The notes beneath the pieces are model-generated. The model was not told where the DNA came from and made no database searches. It worked only from the letters and a program-made list of their open reading frames with translations. The position numbers and the translations under genes are program-made. Below are positions 15,776 through 25,223 of a stretch of 64,000 nucleotides of DNA, piece after piece. Origin of the DNA: M3007 sp035299505 (GTDB lineage: Bacteria; Bacteroidota; Bacteroidia; Chitinophagales; Saprospiraceae); contig DATGWL010000090.1 of NCBI GenBank assembly GCA_035299505.1, positions 62,001 through 126,000 on the forward strand, read 5' to 3'. Numbering within the stretch: position 1 is the stretch's first letter; each line of letters starts with the position of its first letter.

Positions 15776-17956
15776 GTGCTCATCAAATCCGGAAATAATC
15801 CCACTTTTGCCGGCGTGAATCTTTTGGGCAATACATCCTCATTTTCTCCCGGACTTAAGCTGCTGTTGCTTTGGGTCTGCTCTTGGTGTGTTCTCCCGCT
15901 CAATGCTCAAAACACAGCAGATTCACTGGCCAAACTCTTGCAAACCGCCAGGCAGGATACCCACCGCGTTACCCTGCTCACAGATTATGCCTGGGAAATT
16001 GCCGAAACAGAAACTGATCTGGCTGAAAGCCGGCTACAGGAAGCACTGGCGCTGGCCCGGCAACTCGGCTACGTCAAAGGCGAAGCCAATGCCTGGAATG
16101 GCATGGGCATTTTGGAAGAAATCAGAGAAAATGACTCGCTGGCGCTGCAGTTTTACCAAAAAGCCCTGGAGCTGCGTCGCCAACTGGGCGATCAAAGTGG
16201 TATCGGCCGCAGCCTGACCAACCTGGGAAACCTGTATGAATCCATCGGCGAATTGACCAAAGCCATCCAGTTCTACCGGGAAAGCCTCAGTGTGTTTGAG
16301 TCGCTCAAAGACACCCTGCGCATGGCGCGCGCCTATACCAACATTAGTGGGGTGCTGTCTACAGGCGGCGCTTATCCGGAAGCATTTTCTGAACTCAATA
16401 AGGCCAGACTTTTAATGGAAAACCGGGGAGATCTGGCTACTTTGTTCAAGATTTATACCCAAATCGGGCATAATCGCTTTGACCAGGATCAGTTTAGTAA
16501 AGCCCGGGAATGGTACGAAAAATCGCTCCAACTGCGCGAAAAGCTGGGAGATCCCTTCGATATTGCCGATGGCTACAACGACCTGGGAAATGCGCTGGAT
16601 GAAATGGACAACAAAGACACGTCCAGGCTGGCAGTGGACTATTACCTCAAAGCGCTCAGTATTTTCCGCAAGTTGGACGATCAGTCGGCAGTAGGCAACG
16701 TGTGCAACAACCTGGGAGATGCTTACAAACACCTGGAACAGTTTGATGAAGCCCTGAAATACCTTAGGGAATCTGAAAAAATACGCCTGGAACTGGAAGA
16801 CGAGCCGGGCCTGATGGAAACGTACAATACCCTGAACGACGTGCTTTTCAGGCAGGGAAAGCTTCGGGAATCCCTGGTTTATTTGCAAAAATGCGAATCG
16901 CTCGCCGCGAAAATCGGAAACAGCAATGTGCTGATGGGCGCCTACAAAGACTATGTCCGGTATTACGAGGCCACCAAAGATTACCGGAAGGCTTTTGAGT
17001 ACCAGACCCGTTACAATGATCTGCGCTACAAACTCATTGACGAGCAGCGCTCCCAGAATATCGAAACACAACAGGCGCTGACCCGCGAGCAGGAAAAACA
17101 ACTGGCGCTCGACCGCGAACGTCAAACCACAGCGCTCCGGGAAGCCGAACTGGCCAATGCACGCACTTTCCGAAACGCACTTTTGGGGGGAGCCGTACTG
17201 CTGGTTTTGCTGGTAGGACTACTCTACAGCCGTAATCGTCTGCGCGCACGCGCCAACCGGTTGCTTACAGCAAAAAATGAAGCCATTGAAAGGGAAAAAC
17301 AACGCGCCGATAACCTGCTCAAAAACATTCTGCCGGAAAAAACCGCTGAAGAACTCAAAACAGAAGGGGTGGTAAAACCCGTGCATTATGCCTCCGTAAC
17401 GGTACTTTTCAGCGATTTCAAAAATTTCACCCGCATTGCCGAAAGTATGTCGCCGGAAGCTCTGGTTAAGGAACTGGACGAGTATTTCCGCACCTTCGAT
17501 GCCATCATGGAACGGCATAAACTGGAAAAAATCAAAACCATCGGCGATGCCTATATGTGTGCAGGAGGTCTGCCAGAACCCAATGAAACCCATGCGCTGA
17601 ATACGGTACAGGCTGCCCTGGAGATGCAGCAGGCCATCCGCGATATGGCAGCGCGTAAAATAGCCCAGGGAAAGCCCTATTTCGAGATGCGGATTGGCAT
17701 ACACACCGGTCCGGTAGTAGCCGGGGTAGTGGGCAGTCACAAGTTTGCTTACGACATTTGGGGGGATACCGTCAACACTGCCGCGCGTATGGAACAAAGC
17801 AGTGAACCGGGCCGGATCAACCTCTCTCAAACAACCTGGGAGCAGGTTAAGGATAAGGTTCCCTGTACTTTCCGTGGGAAACTACCAGCCAAGAATAAGG
17901 GAGAAATTGCGATGTATTTTGTGGACGATCACCTCAACGGATTACCAAAATCGTAA
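15776..17956 (+). CDS. TPR-containing membrane adenylate cyclase (class III)
   Basis: 726 residues from a GTG start. A signal or anchor segment (residues about 27-45) is followed by about eight TPR repeats (50-430, e.g. YTNISGVLSTGGAYPEAF, CNNLGDAYKHLEQFDEAL), a coiled segment, a transmembrane helix at about 465-483 (ALLGGAVLLVLLVGLLY) and a class III cyclase domain (about 530-700). Metal-binding Asp residues are present in LFSDFKNFT (about 546) and KTIGDAYM (about 590). The adenine-specifying Lys (KIKTIG) and Asp (YDIWGDTVN), plus the Asn-Arg pair in NTAARM, are all there, so adenylate rather than guanylate cyclase is expected. The TPR part faces the periplasm and the cyclase the cytoplasm. 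The 3' end overlaps the convergent DUF4294 gene by 28 bases. Confidence 0.92.
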   Translation: MLIKSGNNPTFAGVNLLGNTSSFSPGLKLLLLWVCSWCVLPLNAQNTADSLAKLLQTARQDTHRVTLLTDYAWEIAETETDLAESRLQEALALARQLGYVKGEANAWNGMGILEEIRENDSLALQFYQKALELRRQLGDQSGIGRSLTNLGNLYESIGELTKAIQFYRESLSVFESLKDTLRMARAYTNISGVLSTGGAYPEAFSELNKARLLMENRGDLATLFKIYTQIGHNRFDQDQFSKAREWYEKSLQLREKLGDPFDIADGYNDLGNALDEMDNKDTSRLAVDYYLKALSIFRKLDDQSAVGNVCNNLGDAYKHLEQFDEALKYLRESEKIRLELEDEPGLMETYNTLNDVLFRQGKLRESLVYLQKCESLAAKIGNSNVLMGAYKDYVRYYEATKDYRKAFEYQTRYNDLRYKLIDEQRSQNIETQQALTREQEKQLALDRERQTTALREAELANARTFRNALLGGAVLLVLLVGLLYSRNRLRARANRLLTAKNEAIEREKQRADNLLKNILPEKTAEELKTEGVVKPVHYASVTVLFSDFKNFTRIAESMSPEALVKELDEYFRTFDAIMERHKLEKIKTIGDAYMCAGGLPEPNETHALNTVQAALEMQQAIRDMAARKIAQGKPYFEMRIGIHTGPVVAGVVGSHKFAYDIWGDTVNTAARMEQSSEPGRINLSQTTWEQVKDKVPCTFRGKLPAKNKGEIAMYFVDDHLNGLPKS

Positions 17957-18534
17957 TCAATAAACACCTCATCCAACAACGGATCGGCGCCCTGGCGGTA
18001 ACCTTCCTTGAGGTCGTAGCCCCAAATTTTACCCATGGTATTCCAATAAGCAGCAGTGGCCGTGCCGCGTGTGGTGCGAATCACCTCATAAAACGGCATG
18101 TTTAATTCCCGCTCAATCATTTTCACCAGCACTTTTCCTTCTGTTTTAGACAGGTTTTTCATGCGCTCGGTCATGTCTTCTTTCAATTCCTTATGCTCGT
18201 GGCGGATATGGCGTTTGCGCTGGCGGCGGTTCATTCCTTCGGTTTCCTCTTCCATATCTTCGTACAAAGCCACCGCCTGCAGGGCATACGGGTATACGCG
18301 TTTGGCTGCCCAGACATAACGCCTGAATTGCTTTTGCTCCTCAAGGTCCTTGTATTGGCGTTTGGCTACTATACGCCCCGGCGCCAGCGACATCAGAAAA
18401 GTACTGTCGCCATTTACAATTTCCAGGGTTGCCCAGGCGCCCTGGCGAGGAAGCGTGTCCTGGCGGGTTAACTGGGCTTTGGCCGGAAAGGCCAACCAAC
18501 AAAACATCAGAAAAAATCCAAACTGTTTCATCAT
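17929..18534 (-). CDS. DUF4294 family secreted protein
   Basis: 201 residues from ATG 18534 (MMKQFGFFLMFCWLAFPAKAQ signal peptide). The body has the DUF4294 pattern: FRRYVWAAKRVYPYALQAV, a highly charged helical region (RRQRKRHIRHEHKELKED), LVKMIERELNMPFYEVIR and a C-terminus LLDEVFIDYDF. The family is common in Bacteroidota and of unknown function. The stop lies inside the end of the convergent cyclase gene (28-base overlap). Confidence 0.85.
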   Translation of the reverse strand: MMKQFGFFLMFCWLAFPAKAQLTRQDTLPRQGAWATLEIVNGDSTFLMSLAPGRIVAKRQYKDLEEQKQFRRYVWAAKRVYPYALQAVALYEDMEEETEGMNRRQRKRHIRHEHKELKEDMTERMKNLSKTEGKVLVKMIERELNMPFYEVIRTTRGTATAAYWNTMGKIWGYDLKEGYRQGADPLLDEVFIDYDFGNPLR

Positions 18535-18658
18535 AGGAGGATTGTTTCGTCTCAACATACACTTCTGACGGAACAGACTATTAACGTAACAAGAAGGTTG
18601 TTTAGTTGGTTGTTAATGCTTTGATTTTTATAGCGCTGAATCCTGCCGGTAAATGCGC

Positions 18659-19357
18659 TTATTCTTCAATACCATCGCTGTCTTCCAGTAAGGGCTGAGG
18701 TTTGGCAGCCGGCTGAGTGCGCGGACTGGAGGCAGGTTCCTCCTCAATAGCTTTGAAATCGTCGGGCGGACGGTAGTTCTTATTGTCTTTAATCTCTGTT
18801 TTTTGTACCCCGTATTGCTCCAGCCTGTCCATCCAGTTCATGGATGTGCCCCAAACATCCAGGGCAAAAGGTTTCATGCGTATGGCAAAGTTCTTGGCCC
18901 TTCCTGGTAAAGGCTCCAGCAAAGTGTAGGTTTTGGATTCAGCAATGGTAGCCTCGTTAATAAACTGCACCTTGACGGCAAACCATACCAACACACTGTA
19001 AATCAATACCATAAAACCACCCATAGCCACACCGCCTATCACCTGGTTGATAACCCCCAGATAAGCCATCCGCAAGGCGCCTTCCAGTCCGGCCGCTGCA
19101 TAGCGAAAAACCAGCATCAGCGTGGCCAAATTCACCAAAAACGCAAACAGAAACATAGACGGGTTTTCGGAGTGAAACATGGTTTGCAAAATGGACGTGG
19201 TAGTAGGCGCCATTTTGAAAGCCAGCACAAATCCGAAAACATACAACAGCACATTGAAAACGGTGCTGATGATGCCCCGGGAATACCCCTGCCAAAAACC
19301 GTATGCAAAAAAGGCAATAAAACCTATGTCTATGGGCATATGGAAGTTGTCTGGCAT
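18659..19357 (-). CDS. CvpA family membrane protein
   Basis: 232 residues from ATG 19357. A longer frame would start with TTG inside the heptamer array at 19396, which is unlikely. Four membrane helices in the first 160 residues (IDIGFIAFFAYGFWQGYSRG, then VLLYVFGFVLAFKM) match CvpA/colicin V production proteins. A proline- and acid-rich cytoplasmic tail follows (SSPRTQPAAKPQPLLEDSDG). Its role is not settled in the family; links to envelope stress and purine operon regulation exist elsewhere. The gene begins 32 bases from mirror array C, which therefore lies in its promoter or leader region. Confidence 0.85.
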   Translation of the reverse strand: MPDNFHMPIDIGFIAFFAYGFWQGYSRGIISTVFNVLLYVFGFVLAFKMAPTTTSILQTMFHSENPSMFLFAFLVNLATLMLVFRYAAAGLEGALRMAYLGVINQVIGGVAMGGFMVLIYSVLVWFAVKVQFINEATIAESKTYTLLEPLPGRAKNFAIRMKPFALDVWGTSMNWMDRLEQYGVQKTEIKDNKNYRPPDDFKAIEEEPASSPRTQPAAKPQPLLEDSDGIEE

Positions 19358-19388
19358 GTAATATGGTTGCCAGACATGCACAAAGGTA

Positions 19389-19606
19389 ATGTCCAATATC
19401 TAATGTCCAATATCCAATATCCAATGTCCAATGTCCAAGTGGTGCGCCTGTTTGGCATTAGCACACTTGCCTGGCTTTACTCGCCTGATTGGCGAGGTCA
19501 GGTGACAGCCTTTCGCCATTCAGGCGAGTAAAGCCCAACTATTTTACTAACGCCAAACCCCCGCACCACTTGGATATTGGACATTGGACATTGGATATTG
19601 GACATT
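19389..19606. repeat. Mirror array C: AATGTCC/AATATCC heptamers with nested hairpin core
   Basis: The left arm (19389-19456) is a tandem array of 7-mers AATGTCC and AATATCC followed by AAGTGGTGCG-CCTG-TTTGGC. The right arm (about 19551-19606) is its reverse complement (GCCAAAC, CGCACCACTT, then GGATATT/GGACATT units). Between them a 16-bp perfect stem GGCTTTACTCGCCTGA / TCAGGCGAGTAAAGCC, extended by TGGCGA/TCGCCA, gives a nested hairpin. The whole 218 bp can fold as one long interrupted stem. It fills the gap between the end of the metallopeptidase gene and the start of cvpA. Confidence 0.88.
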
Positions 19607-19673
19607 AAAAAACAGGGATCTTCCGCATACAGCGAAAAACCCCTGTCAGTATACTCCATTAACTTAATAGTCC

Positions 19674-19700
19674 CCTCAAACCCTTCAAACCCCTCAAACT
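19674..19700 (+). repeat. Three 9-bp units of the TTCAAACCC family at a gene end
   Basis: CCTCAAACC, CTTCAAACC and CCTCAAACT follow one another. The array overlaps the stop codon (19699-19701) of the metallopeptidase gene. The unit is the same as in the 5364-5417 array 14 kb away. Confidence 0.75.
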
Positions 19701-22700
19701 ACTTCTTCACCACCTTCTTCACCCCGCGCACTGACGCGTTGGCTACAGATATAGCATAAACGCCATCGGGAAGGTCCTGTATCTGAAGATTGAGGCTGGT
19801 GGCGCCTGCAGGCATATTCCAGGATTTGAGTAACTGGCCTGCGGTGTTGTACAGGCTAATCTGTGCATCTTCATCCAGAATATCATTCAGCGAAAGCACG
19901 ACTACATCATTGGCAGGGTTTGGTGCCAGATTAAACTGTACACCGGCCAATGGATTGCTGGTACTTACCAGTGGAGAAACCACAAAGGTGCCCTGGTCCA
20001 TACCGCCTTCTCCATCGGCTACTACCACCTGAAAGGCATCCTGACTGGCGCTCACGCCAAAATCGAAGTAGATCAAACCGCCATTGTCAATATCCGCCTG
20101 GGTAAACGTTGTACCTATTTGCACATCGCCGAAGTGTAACTTCAGCAAACCGTTTTGCGGCAATGTCATCAGGGTGTACACCAGCTGGTCGGCAGTATTG
20201 TTGGCGTCTTCAGATTTCAGGAAGGCCGAAGTAATGACAGCATTGCTGCCACCCACTGGTTGAAGTGGGTTGTTAACTGTAATCACGGGTGGGTTAGTTG
20301 CTTCGTTGGAGCAAACCTGAAGCGAGAAAGCCGACAAAGAACCGCCAGAACTAATTGAATTATCTTTTACACGGAGTGTCCAAACCCCGGTTGCATTTTC
20401 ACCGTTGAAGGTGCTCAACGGCCCACTTGATTTGGATTCTGCGTTGTTGGTTGGAGGCGGGCAGGAGAAAATGGCTGCTGCACCGTCGTTGAACGCAATA
20501 TCAAAGTTGCCATTGAAACTGCCGCAACGGTCTTTAAACAACAATACATTGGTGCCGGCAGGGCTGATGAGGCGCACTTCCAGGTCTTTGAAGTATTCGT
20601 GGAAACCTTGTACTTTCTTCACGTCCACATCGCTGATCTGACCGCCGGAAAGAATATTAATTTTAGATTCAACCGTTGGAGTGCCATTGGCAGTAATGTT
20701 TTGTGGCAAATCGTTGGCTGAAAACTGCACGCAGTTCAGTACGCTCACCACAAAAACCTGTGGAGCAGACCATACAGCGCCACCACAGTCGTTTTTGGCC
20801 CGTACACGCCAGAAATAAACACCGCCTTCATTCAGGTTGGTAGTTACCTGATACTGGGTTGGAATCCAGTTGTCTTTGGTTTCTACCAATGTATTGGCTT
20901 CAAAAGACGGGTTGGAAGCCAGTTGCACATCATATGCATTGGCATCGGCAGCACCGGTCCACACCAGCAGCGGGTTAGGGTTTACACCAGAAGCACCATT
21001 GACAGGGGTAGTTGGCGCAAAAGTGGAAAAGTTGTTGCTTACTGTAGTGAGTGTAATGGTGGCTGTTTGGGTAACGCCATTGGAAATAGCAGAAACCACA
21101 GCATCAAAGGTGCTTTCTGAAGTATTGCCCGGGATAGTTACCGTGAGTACGGAGTTCTCACCGGCCATTACCGGATTCGGGCTGAAAGTAGCCACTGCAC
21201 CATTGGGCAATCCGCTAACCGACAGAGAAACCGTATCTGCGAAACCACCGGTTGCCGAAGTGGAAATGGTTGTTACAAATGCCTCAGGCAAACAAACATA
21301 ATTAATCAGAGAGCCAGGGCAAAATCCGAAGCTTGCCGGTCCGTTTTGCACAATTTTGAAATTGGCATTGGAAATATCAAAAAAGATATTGTCTGCAGCT
21401 TCCACCTTCACGCGCACCGTAGTGCTTGCCAAATCAGGCACCTGCACACATGCCCGCCCGATGTTCGGCTGATTGGCTGCCAGGGTGATCGGGTAGGTGT
21501 ATCCGCCATCGGTACTCATCAGAATATTCACTTTCTGGCACAATACCGGATTGAGGTTGGTGTTGGCTACGTCCCAGGTAACGGTTTGATACTCACCGGC
21601 ATTCCAGGTCAGCGAGGCACTGTTAGGATATGTTACCCGGAATGGGCCTGCACCTGCAGCTGTTTTGAAACGAACGTCGGTGATGGCAACACCGCCAGCT
21701 CCCGGAGCATTGTCGCGTACGGTAATCTTGAAGCGCAGATCGCGGCTGTAAGTTGGCAGCAATTCAGCCGGGTTATTGGCGTTGGTAACAATAGTTTGCA
21801 TGGCCGGGAATGTGCGCGTGGGCACACTCAATGGCGGGAAGGAACGGAACAACGGGGAGCTTCCGGTAGCCTGTCCCAGGGAAATGGATGGACCCAAATC
21901 GAATTCTTCCCAGCTGTAGGTAAGAGCATCATTGTTTGGATCACTTGCCACTGCCGTCAGGGCGAATGGCGTGCTGATCGGAATATAAAAGTTGTTCGTC
22001 AGCGGAATGCTCACCTCCGGAGCACGGTTGTCGGTTTGGATTTCTTCCGCGCACTGGCTGCCTATTTCAACGGTGATAAAATTGGCTACCTGCTCCAGGT
22101 TGGCTACGTGGAAGAACGGATCACGATCGTCCACAATGTCTGGAGAACAAGTAGTGGCATAACTCATAATGGTAGAGCCACCGCCTGGTTCGTAGGCTGT
22201 GCCAGGCGTTTGGGCATCCTGGGCTGGCGGACAAATATTGAATGTGTGGGTAGCAGAAAACTGGTGACCCATTTCGTGTGCAATAATGAGGTAGTACTCC
22301 GGACCTTCAGGGTTTGGCAGAGAAGAACCCGCCACAGCCTTGTTGATTTGGGTACAAACACCGCTCAGGGATGCCTGGCCAGCCACATAAACGCCGCTCG
22401 GATTAGCTACACGCGCAAACAAGTGACCAATATCGTAACTGTTCACCCCAACACGGCTGTTGGTAGCCGCCGGGTTGTCGCCAATCCAGTTCGGAATCAG
22501 TGGACCCGTAAATGGGTCCGTTGCCGGGTCGTAATAAATCAGCGTATCATTGTTTGGAATCAATTCCATACGCACCGCCCAGTCGCGTTCGGTGATGGCC
22601 ACGATGTAGTTAACTGCTTCGGTAATAGCAGCCATTACCTGTGGAGCGGTTCCGCCATGGTATTGGGTATATTCGCCCTGCGCAGTTACTGCCAGACGGT

Positions 22701-23343
22701 ATTTTTTCAATACAACAGGCTCTGAATTGCCGCGATCAGCTACAGGGTTGTGCTTGTGCTCAGGGTGCTTGTAGGTGGCGTTCAGAAACTCGTCGTCTAC
22801 ACCACAAAGGCTTTTCACTTCCTGGCTGTTGGCTGTTTTAGGCAAATCATTTTGGTGATAAGCCATATAAAACGGCTGGTTGCCGGTGGCAAACGGAGTT
22901 ACCAATTGTGTTTTGCCATTGGCATCAAACACAAAAGCGTGGAATCCCTTGCTGCCCAGGCCCATACGAAGGGTCAGACCTTTCCCTTCCGCATCTTTAC
23001 CTGCGAAGGTTTTGATTTCCGGAAACTTGGCGGCCAGCTCAGGCGCCATAATCGGCGATTCCCATACCCGGAAGGTATGCATAGCGCCGTCGGCCAGTGG
23101 CAGGGAAAGTAACAGCGGGTTGTTCCTGGCAGCCTCGGTAAATTCCATAGGCGCTTTGTTCAGGAAAGACGCCATTTGGTTGTAATCAAGGGCAAAACCG
23201 TGAAATTGGCTGGGTTGAGTTTTTTGGTTCGCACCCTCAGGAAGCGCCATGGCGTTTTTTGCCACAGGCGACCAAAAGTTGTTTTGGGCCAAAAGATTGG
23301 TAAATAGCCCGAAAACGAGCAGAAATGTGCATAATTTGCGCAT
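19699..23343 (-). CDS. Large secreted reprolysin-like metallopeptidase with T9SS sorting domain
   Basis: About 1214 residues from ATG 23343 (MRKLCTFLLVFGLFTNLLAQ signal peptide); ATG 23349 is also possible. After a propeptide, the catalytic domain has the zinc signature HEMGHQFSATHTF (HExxHxxxxxH) and a met-turn-like IMSYATTC. Beta domains follow, including a fibronectin type III-like module (NPLLVWTGAADANAYDVQL) and a P-domain-like jelly roll (ISDVDVKKVQGFHEYFKDLE). The C-terminal 80 residues (LAPNPANDVVVLSL ... LPDGVYAISVANASVRGVKK) are a type A T9SS sorting domain. The enzyme should be secreted or surface-bound through the GldKLMN-based system and degrade proteins. Confidence 0.92.
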   Translation of the reverse strand: MRKLCTFLLVFGLFTNLLAQNNFWSPVAKNAMALPEGANQKTQPSQFHGFALDYNQMASFLNKAPMEFTEAARNNPLLLSLPLADGAMHTFRVWESPIMAPELAAKFPEIKTFAGKDAEGKGLTLRMGLGSKGFHAFVFDANGKTQLVTPFATGNQPFYMAYHQNDLPKTANSQEVKSLCGVDDEFLNATYKHPEHKHNPVADRGNSEPVVLKKYRLAVTAQGEYTQYHGGTAPQVMAAITEAVNYIVAITERDWAVRMELIPNNDTLIYYDPATDPFTGPLIPNWIGDNPAATNSRVGVNSYDIGHLFARVANPSGVYVAGQASLSGVCTQINKAVAGSSLPNPEGPEYYLIIAHEMGHQFSATHTFNICPPAQDAQTPGTAYEPGGGSTIMSYATTCSPDIVDDRDPFFHVANLEQVANFITVEIGSQCAEEIQTDNRAPEVSIPLTNNFYIPISTPFALTAVASDPNNDALTYSWEEFDLGPSISLGQATGSSPLFRSFPPLSVPTRTFPAMQTIVTNANNPAELLPTYSRDLRFKITVRDNAPGAGGVAITDVRFKTAAGAGPFRVTYPNSASLTWNAGEYQTVTWDVANTNLNPVLCQKVNILMSTDGGYTYPITLAANQPNIGRACVQVPDLASTTVRVKVEAADNIFFDISNANFKIVQNGPASFGFCPGSLINYVCLPEAFVTTISTSATGGFADTVSLSVSGLPNGAVATFSPNPVMAGENSVLTVTIPGNTSESTFDAVVSAISNGVTQTATITLTTVSNNFSTFAPTTPVNGASGVNPNPLLVWTGAADANAYDVQLASNPSFEANTLVETKDNWIPTQYQVTTNLNEGGVYFWRVRAKNDCGGAVWSAPQVFVVSVLNCVQFSANDLPQNITANGTPTVESKINILSGGQISDVDVKKVQGFHEYFKDLEVRLISPAGTNVLLFKDRCGSFNGNFDIAFNDGAAAIFSCPPPTNNAESKSSGPLSTFNGENATGVWTLRVKDNSISSGGSLSAFSLQVCSNEATNPPVITVNNPLQPVGGSNAVITSAFLKSEDANNTADQLVYTLMTLPQNGLLKLHFGDVQIGTTFTQADIDNGGLIYFDFGVSASQDAFQVVVADGEGGMDQGTFVVSPLVSTSNPLAGVQFNLAPNPANDVVVLSLNDILDEDAQISLYNTAGQLLKSWNMPAGATSLNLQIQDLPDGVYAISVANASVRGVKKVVKK

Positions 23344-23490
23344 GGTCATGAGAATTTGAAAAAGCTTAAGGCAGAAAGCTGCCTGCATCATTTGCCCTGC
23401 AAAAATCCGGACTTTGTCCGGTTCAGGCATGGTATTTTTACGAAATGCTTAAAAATGACGATACTTTTTGTGCCGCAGCAGCCTGAAGCG

Positions 23491-24126
23491 CTAAAAAAAC
23501 GCTCTAAACCCTAAAAACACCCCGAATCCAATCATTAGCCAGCCTATTCCCCGCTGAATTTGCGAAGTGTGTCTGGGGGTTAAAAATTGGCGCAATTTTT
23601 TGGCTGCCCAGGCTTTGGCGGTATCAGTAATCACCAGGGTGCCCATCATGCCGCCAAAAAACACCAGCATCTCCTGTTTGGTCCAGCCACTGGGCACTAC
23701 AACGGCGCTAACAATACCTAACCAGAAAAAAACAGTGCCGGGGTTGATAGTGTTCAGCAAAAAACCGCGTACCCACCACCATAAATAGGTTTTGGAAGCT
23801 TTTGATACGTGCGTGAGCTGCGGCGCATCCGGGGGGGCAACAAGGCGTTTTGCCTTGAGCAAGCTGCCCAGCCCAAATCCAAAAAGCAACAATCCGCCGA
23901 GTATGCCGGCCCAAAGTTTGAAATCGGGTAAGGCTACCAGAGCTTCCATGGCTTCAATGCCATAAAAAGCGGCTAAAACATAGAGTACATCACTCGCCCA
24001 GATCCCGGATGCCACAGAAACCCCGGCCCGGAATCCTTGACTAATTCCTGCTTCCACAATGGCAAAAAGCAGCGGACCAATCAAAAAACTCAATGAAATA
24101 CCCAGAAAAATTCCCTGTACCAGCAT
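23491..24126 (-). CDS. LysE/RhtB-family exporter
   Basis: 211 residues from ATG 24126; a TTG nine codons upstream is less likely. Six membrane helices. The start MLVQGIFLGISLSFLIGPLL, the following GFRAGVSVASGIWASDVLYVL and the later NTINPGTVFFWLGI are typical LysE family features, so export of an amino acid or related solute is expected. The promoter at 24205-24234 is a near-perfect consensus. Confidence 0.88.
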   Translation of the reverse strand: MLVQGIFLGISLSFLIGPLLFAIVEAGISQGFRAGVSVASGIWASDVLYVLAAFYGIEAMEALVALPDFKLWAGILGGLLLFGFGLGSLLKAKRLVAPPDAPQLTHVSKASKTYLWWWVRGFLLNTINPGTVFFWLGIVSAVVVPSGWTKQEMLVFFGGMMGTLVITDTAKAWAAKKLRQFLTPRHTSQIQRGIGWLMIGFGVFLGFRAFF

Positions 24127-24204
24127 AAAAGGATTAACCTGTTGTTGCGGCAAGAAGGTTCTTACCCATTATTTTCGGATGTTTGAGCCTCGAAAAATCG
24201 GCCG

Positions 24205-24234
24205 CAAAGGTAGTTCTACAACAATAGTATCCAA
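24205..24234 (-). promoter_or_regulatory. Promoter of the LysE-family gene
   Basis: On the minus strand TACCTTTG (24212-24205) is preceded at 19-bp spacing by CTTG (TTG at 24234-24232), matching TTTG-N19-TANNTTTG with one difference. A start near 24198 leaves a leader of about 70 bases. Confidence 0.7.
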
Positions 24235-24287
24235 GGCCAGCGTACATTTTGGATCACAGCGTTCTTTCCCAGATATCAGCATCAGGT

Positions 24288-25202
24288 ATGGATTATCCGC
24301 AAATCATAGCACAAATAGCCGCACAGGTCACTCCGCTCTTCGGGCAGGGTAAAGTGGCCGATTATATACCGGAATTGGGCAAAGTGCCACCGGAGCAGTT
24401 CGGTTTTTGCCTGCATTTGAACGATGGACAAGTTTTTACCCATGGCCATAGCGGGGTAAAATTTTCCATTCAGAGTATTTCAAAGGTTTTTACCCTGAGC
24501 CTGGCTTTTCAACTGATGGGGGAGGATCTCTGGAAAAGGGTAGGGGTGGAGCCCAGTGGCACGGCCTTCAACTCCCTGATGCAACTGGAATATGAAAAAG
24601 GAATTCCGCGCAACCCGCTGATCAATGCAGGAGCCTTGGTGGTGACCGATATTCTGGTGTCGGCATTCCAGGATCCCAAAGCGGAAATCCTGCGGTATTT
24701 GCGCCTGCTTACCGGAAATGATAGTATACAATTCAATCCTTCCGTAGCACAATCAGAGCGTAATTCCGGCTATCGGAACTACGCTCTGGGCTATTTCCTG
24801 AAATCTTTTGGAAACCTCGACAACGATGTGGAGCAGGTTTTGGATGTCTACTTTCACCAGTGCGCGGTAGAAATGACTTGTGTAGAACTTGCTGCAGCCA
24901 TGCAATTGTTCTCCCATCATGGCGTAGAACCGCATTCCGGACAAAGACTGCTCACCATGAGTCAGGCCAAACGCCTCAACGCTGTGATGCAAACCTGCGG
25001 CTTCTACGATGAAGCCGGTGAGTTTACATTTGCGGTAGGCTTACCGGGTAAAAGCGGGGTAGGTGGCGGAATAGCAGCACTTTTACCCGGACAATACAGC
25101 CTGGCAGTGTGGAGCCCGGAATTGAATAAGAAAGGTAATTCGGTGCTGGGTATGAAAGCGCTTGAATTGTTCACAACCTTAACGGGAAGATCAGTTTTTT
25201 AA
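24288..25202 (+). CDS. glsA: Glutaminase A
   Basis: 304 residues from ATG 24288, the usual length. A serine-dependent beta-lactamase-like fold: catalytic SxxK is visible in FSIQSISKVFTL, with GVEPSGTAFNSL, NPLINAGALVV, the NSGYRNYALGYFLKSFGN region and the closing GLPGKSGVGGGIAALLPGQ. It hydrolyses glutamine to glutamate and ammonia. The stop is 21 bases from a sugar-symporter-like gene, so the two are likely co-transcribed, although no shared pathway is evident. Confidence 0.95.
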   Translation: MDYPQIIAQIAAQVTPLFGQGKVADYIPELGKVPPEQFGFCLHLNDGQVFTHGHSGVKFSIQSISKVFTLSLAFQLMGEDLWKRVGVEPSGTAFNSLMQLEYEKGIPRNPLINAGALVVTDILVSAFQDPKAEILRYLRLLTGNDSIQFNPSVAQSERNSGYRNYALGYFLKSFGNLDNDVEQVLDVYFHQCAVEMTCVELAAAMQLFSHHGVEPHSGQRLLTMSQAKRLNAVMQTCGFYDEAGEFTFAVGLPGKSGVGGGIAALLPGQYSLAVWSPELNKKGNSVLGMKALELFTTLTGRSVF

Positions 25203-25223
25203 ACCACTATACCTACATTCATA

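Noticed and set aside
21346..22725. Long open frame on the + strand opposite the metallopeptidase gene
   Set aside because: It is antisense to a well-supported protein with zinc motif and sorting domain. Its composition is that of a reverse-complement shadow (rich in His, Gly, Val, Arg) and it shows no family features.
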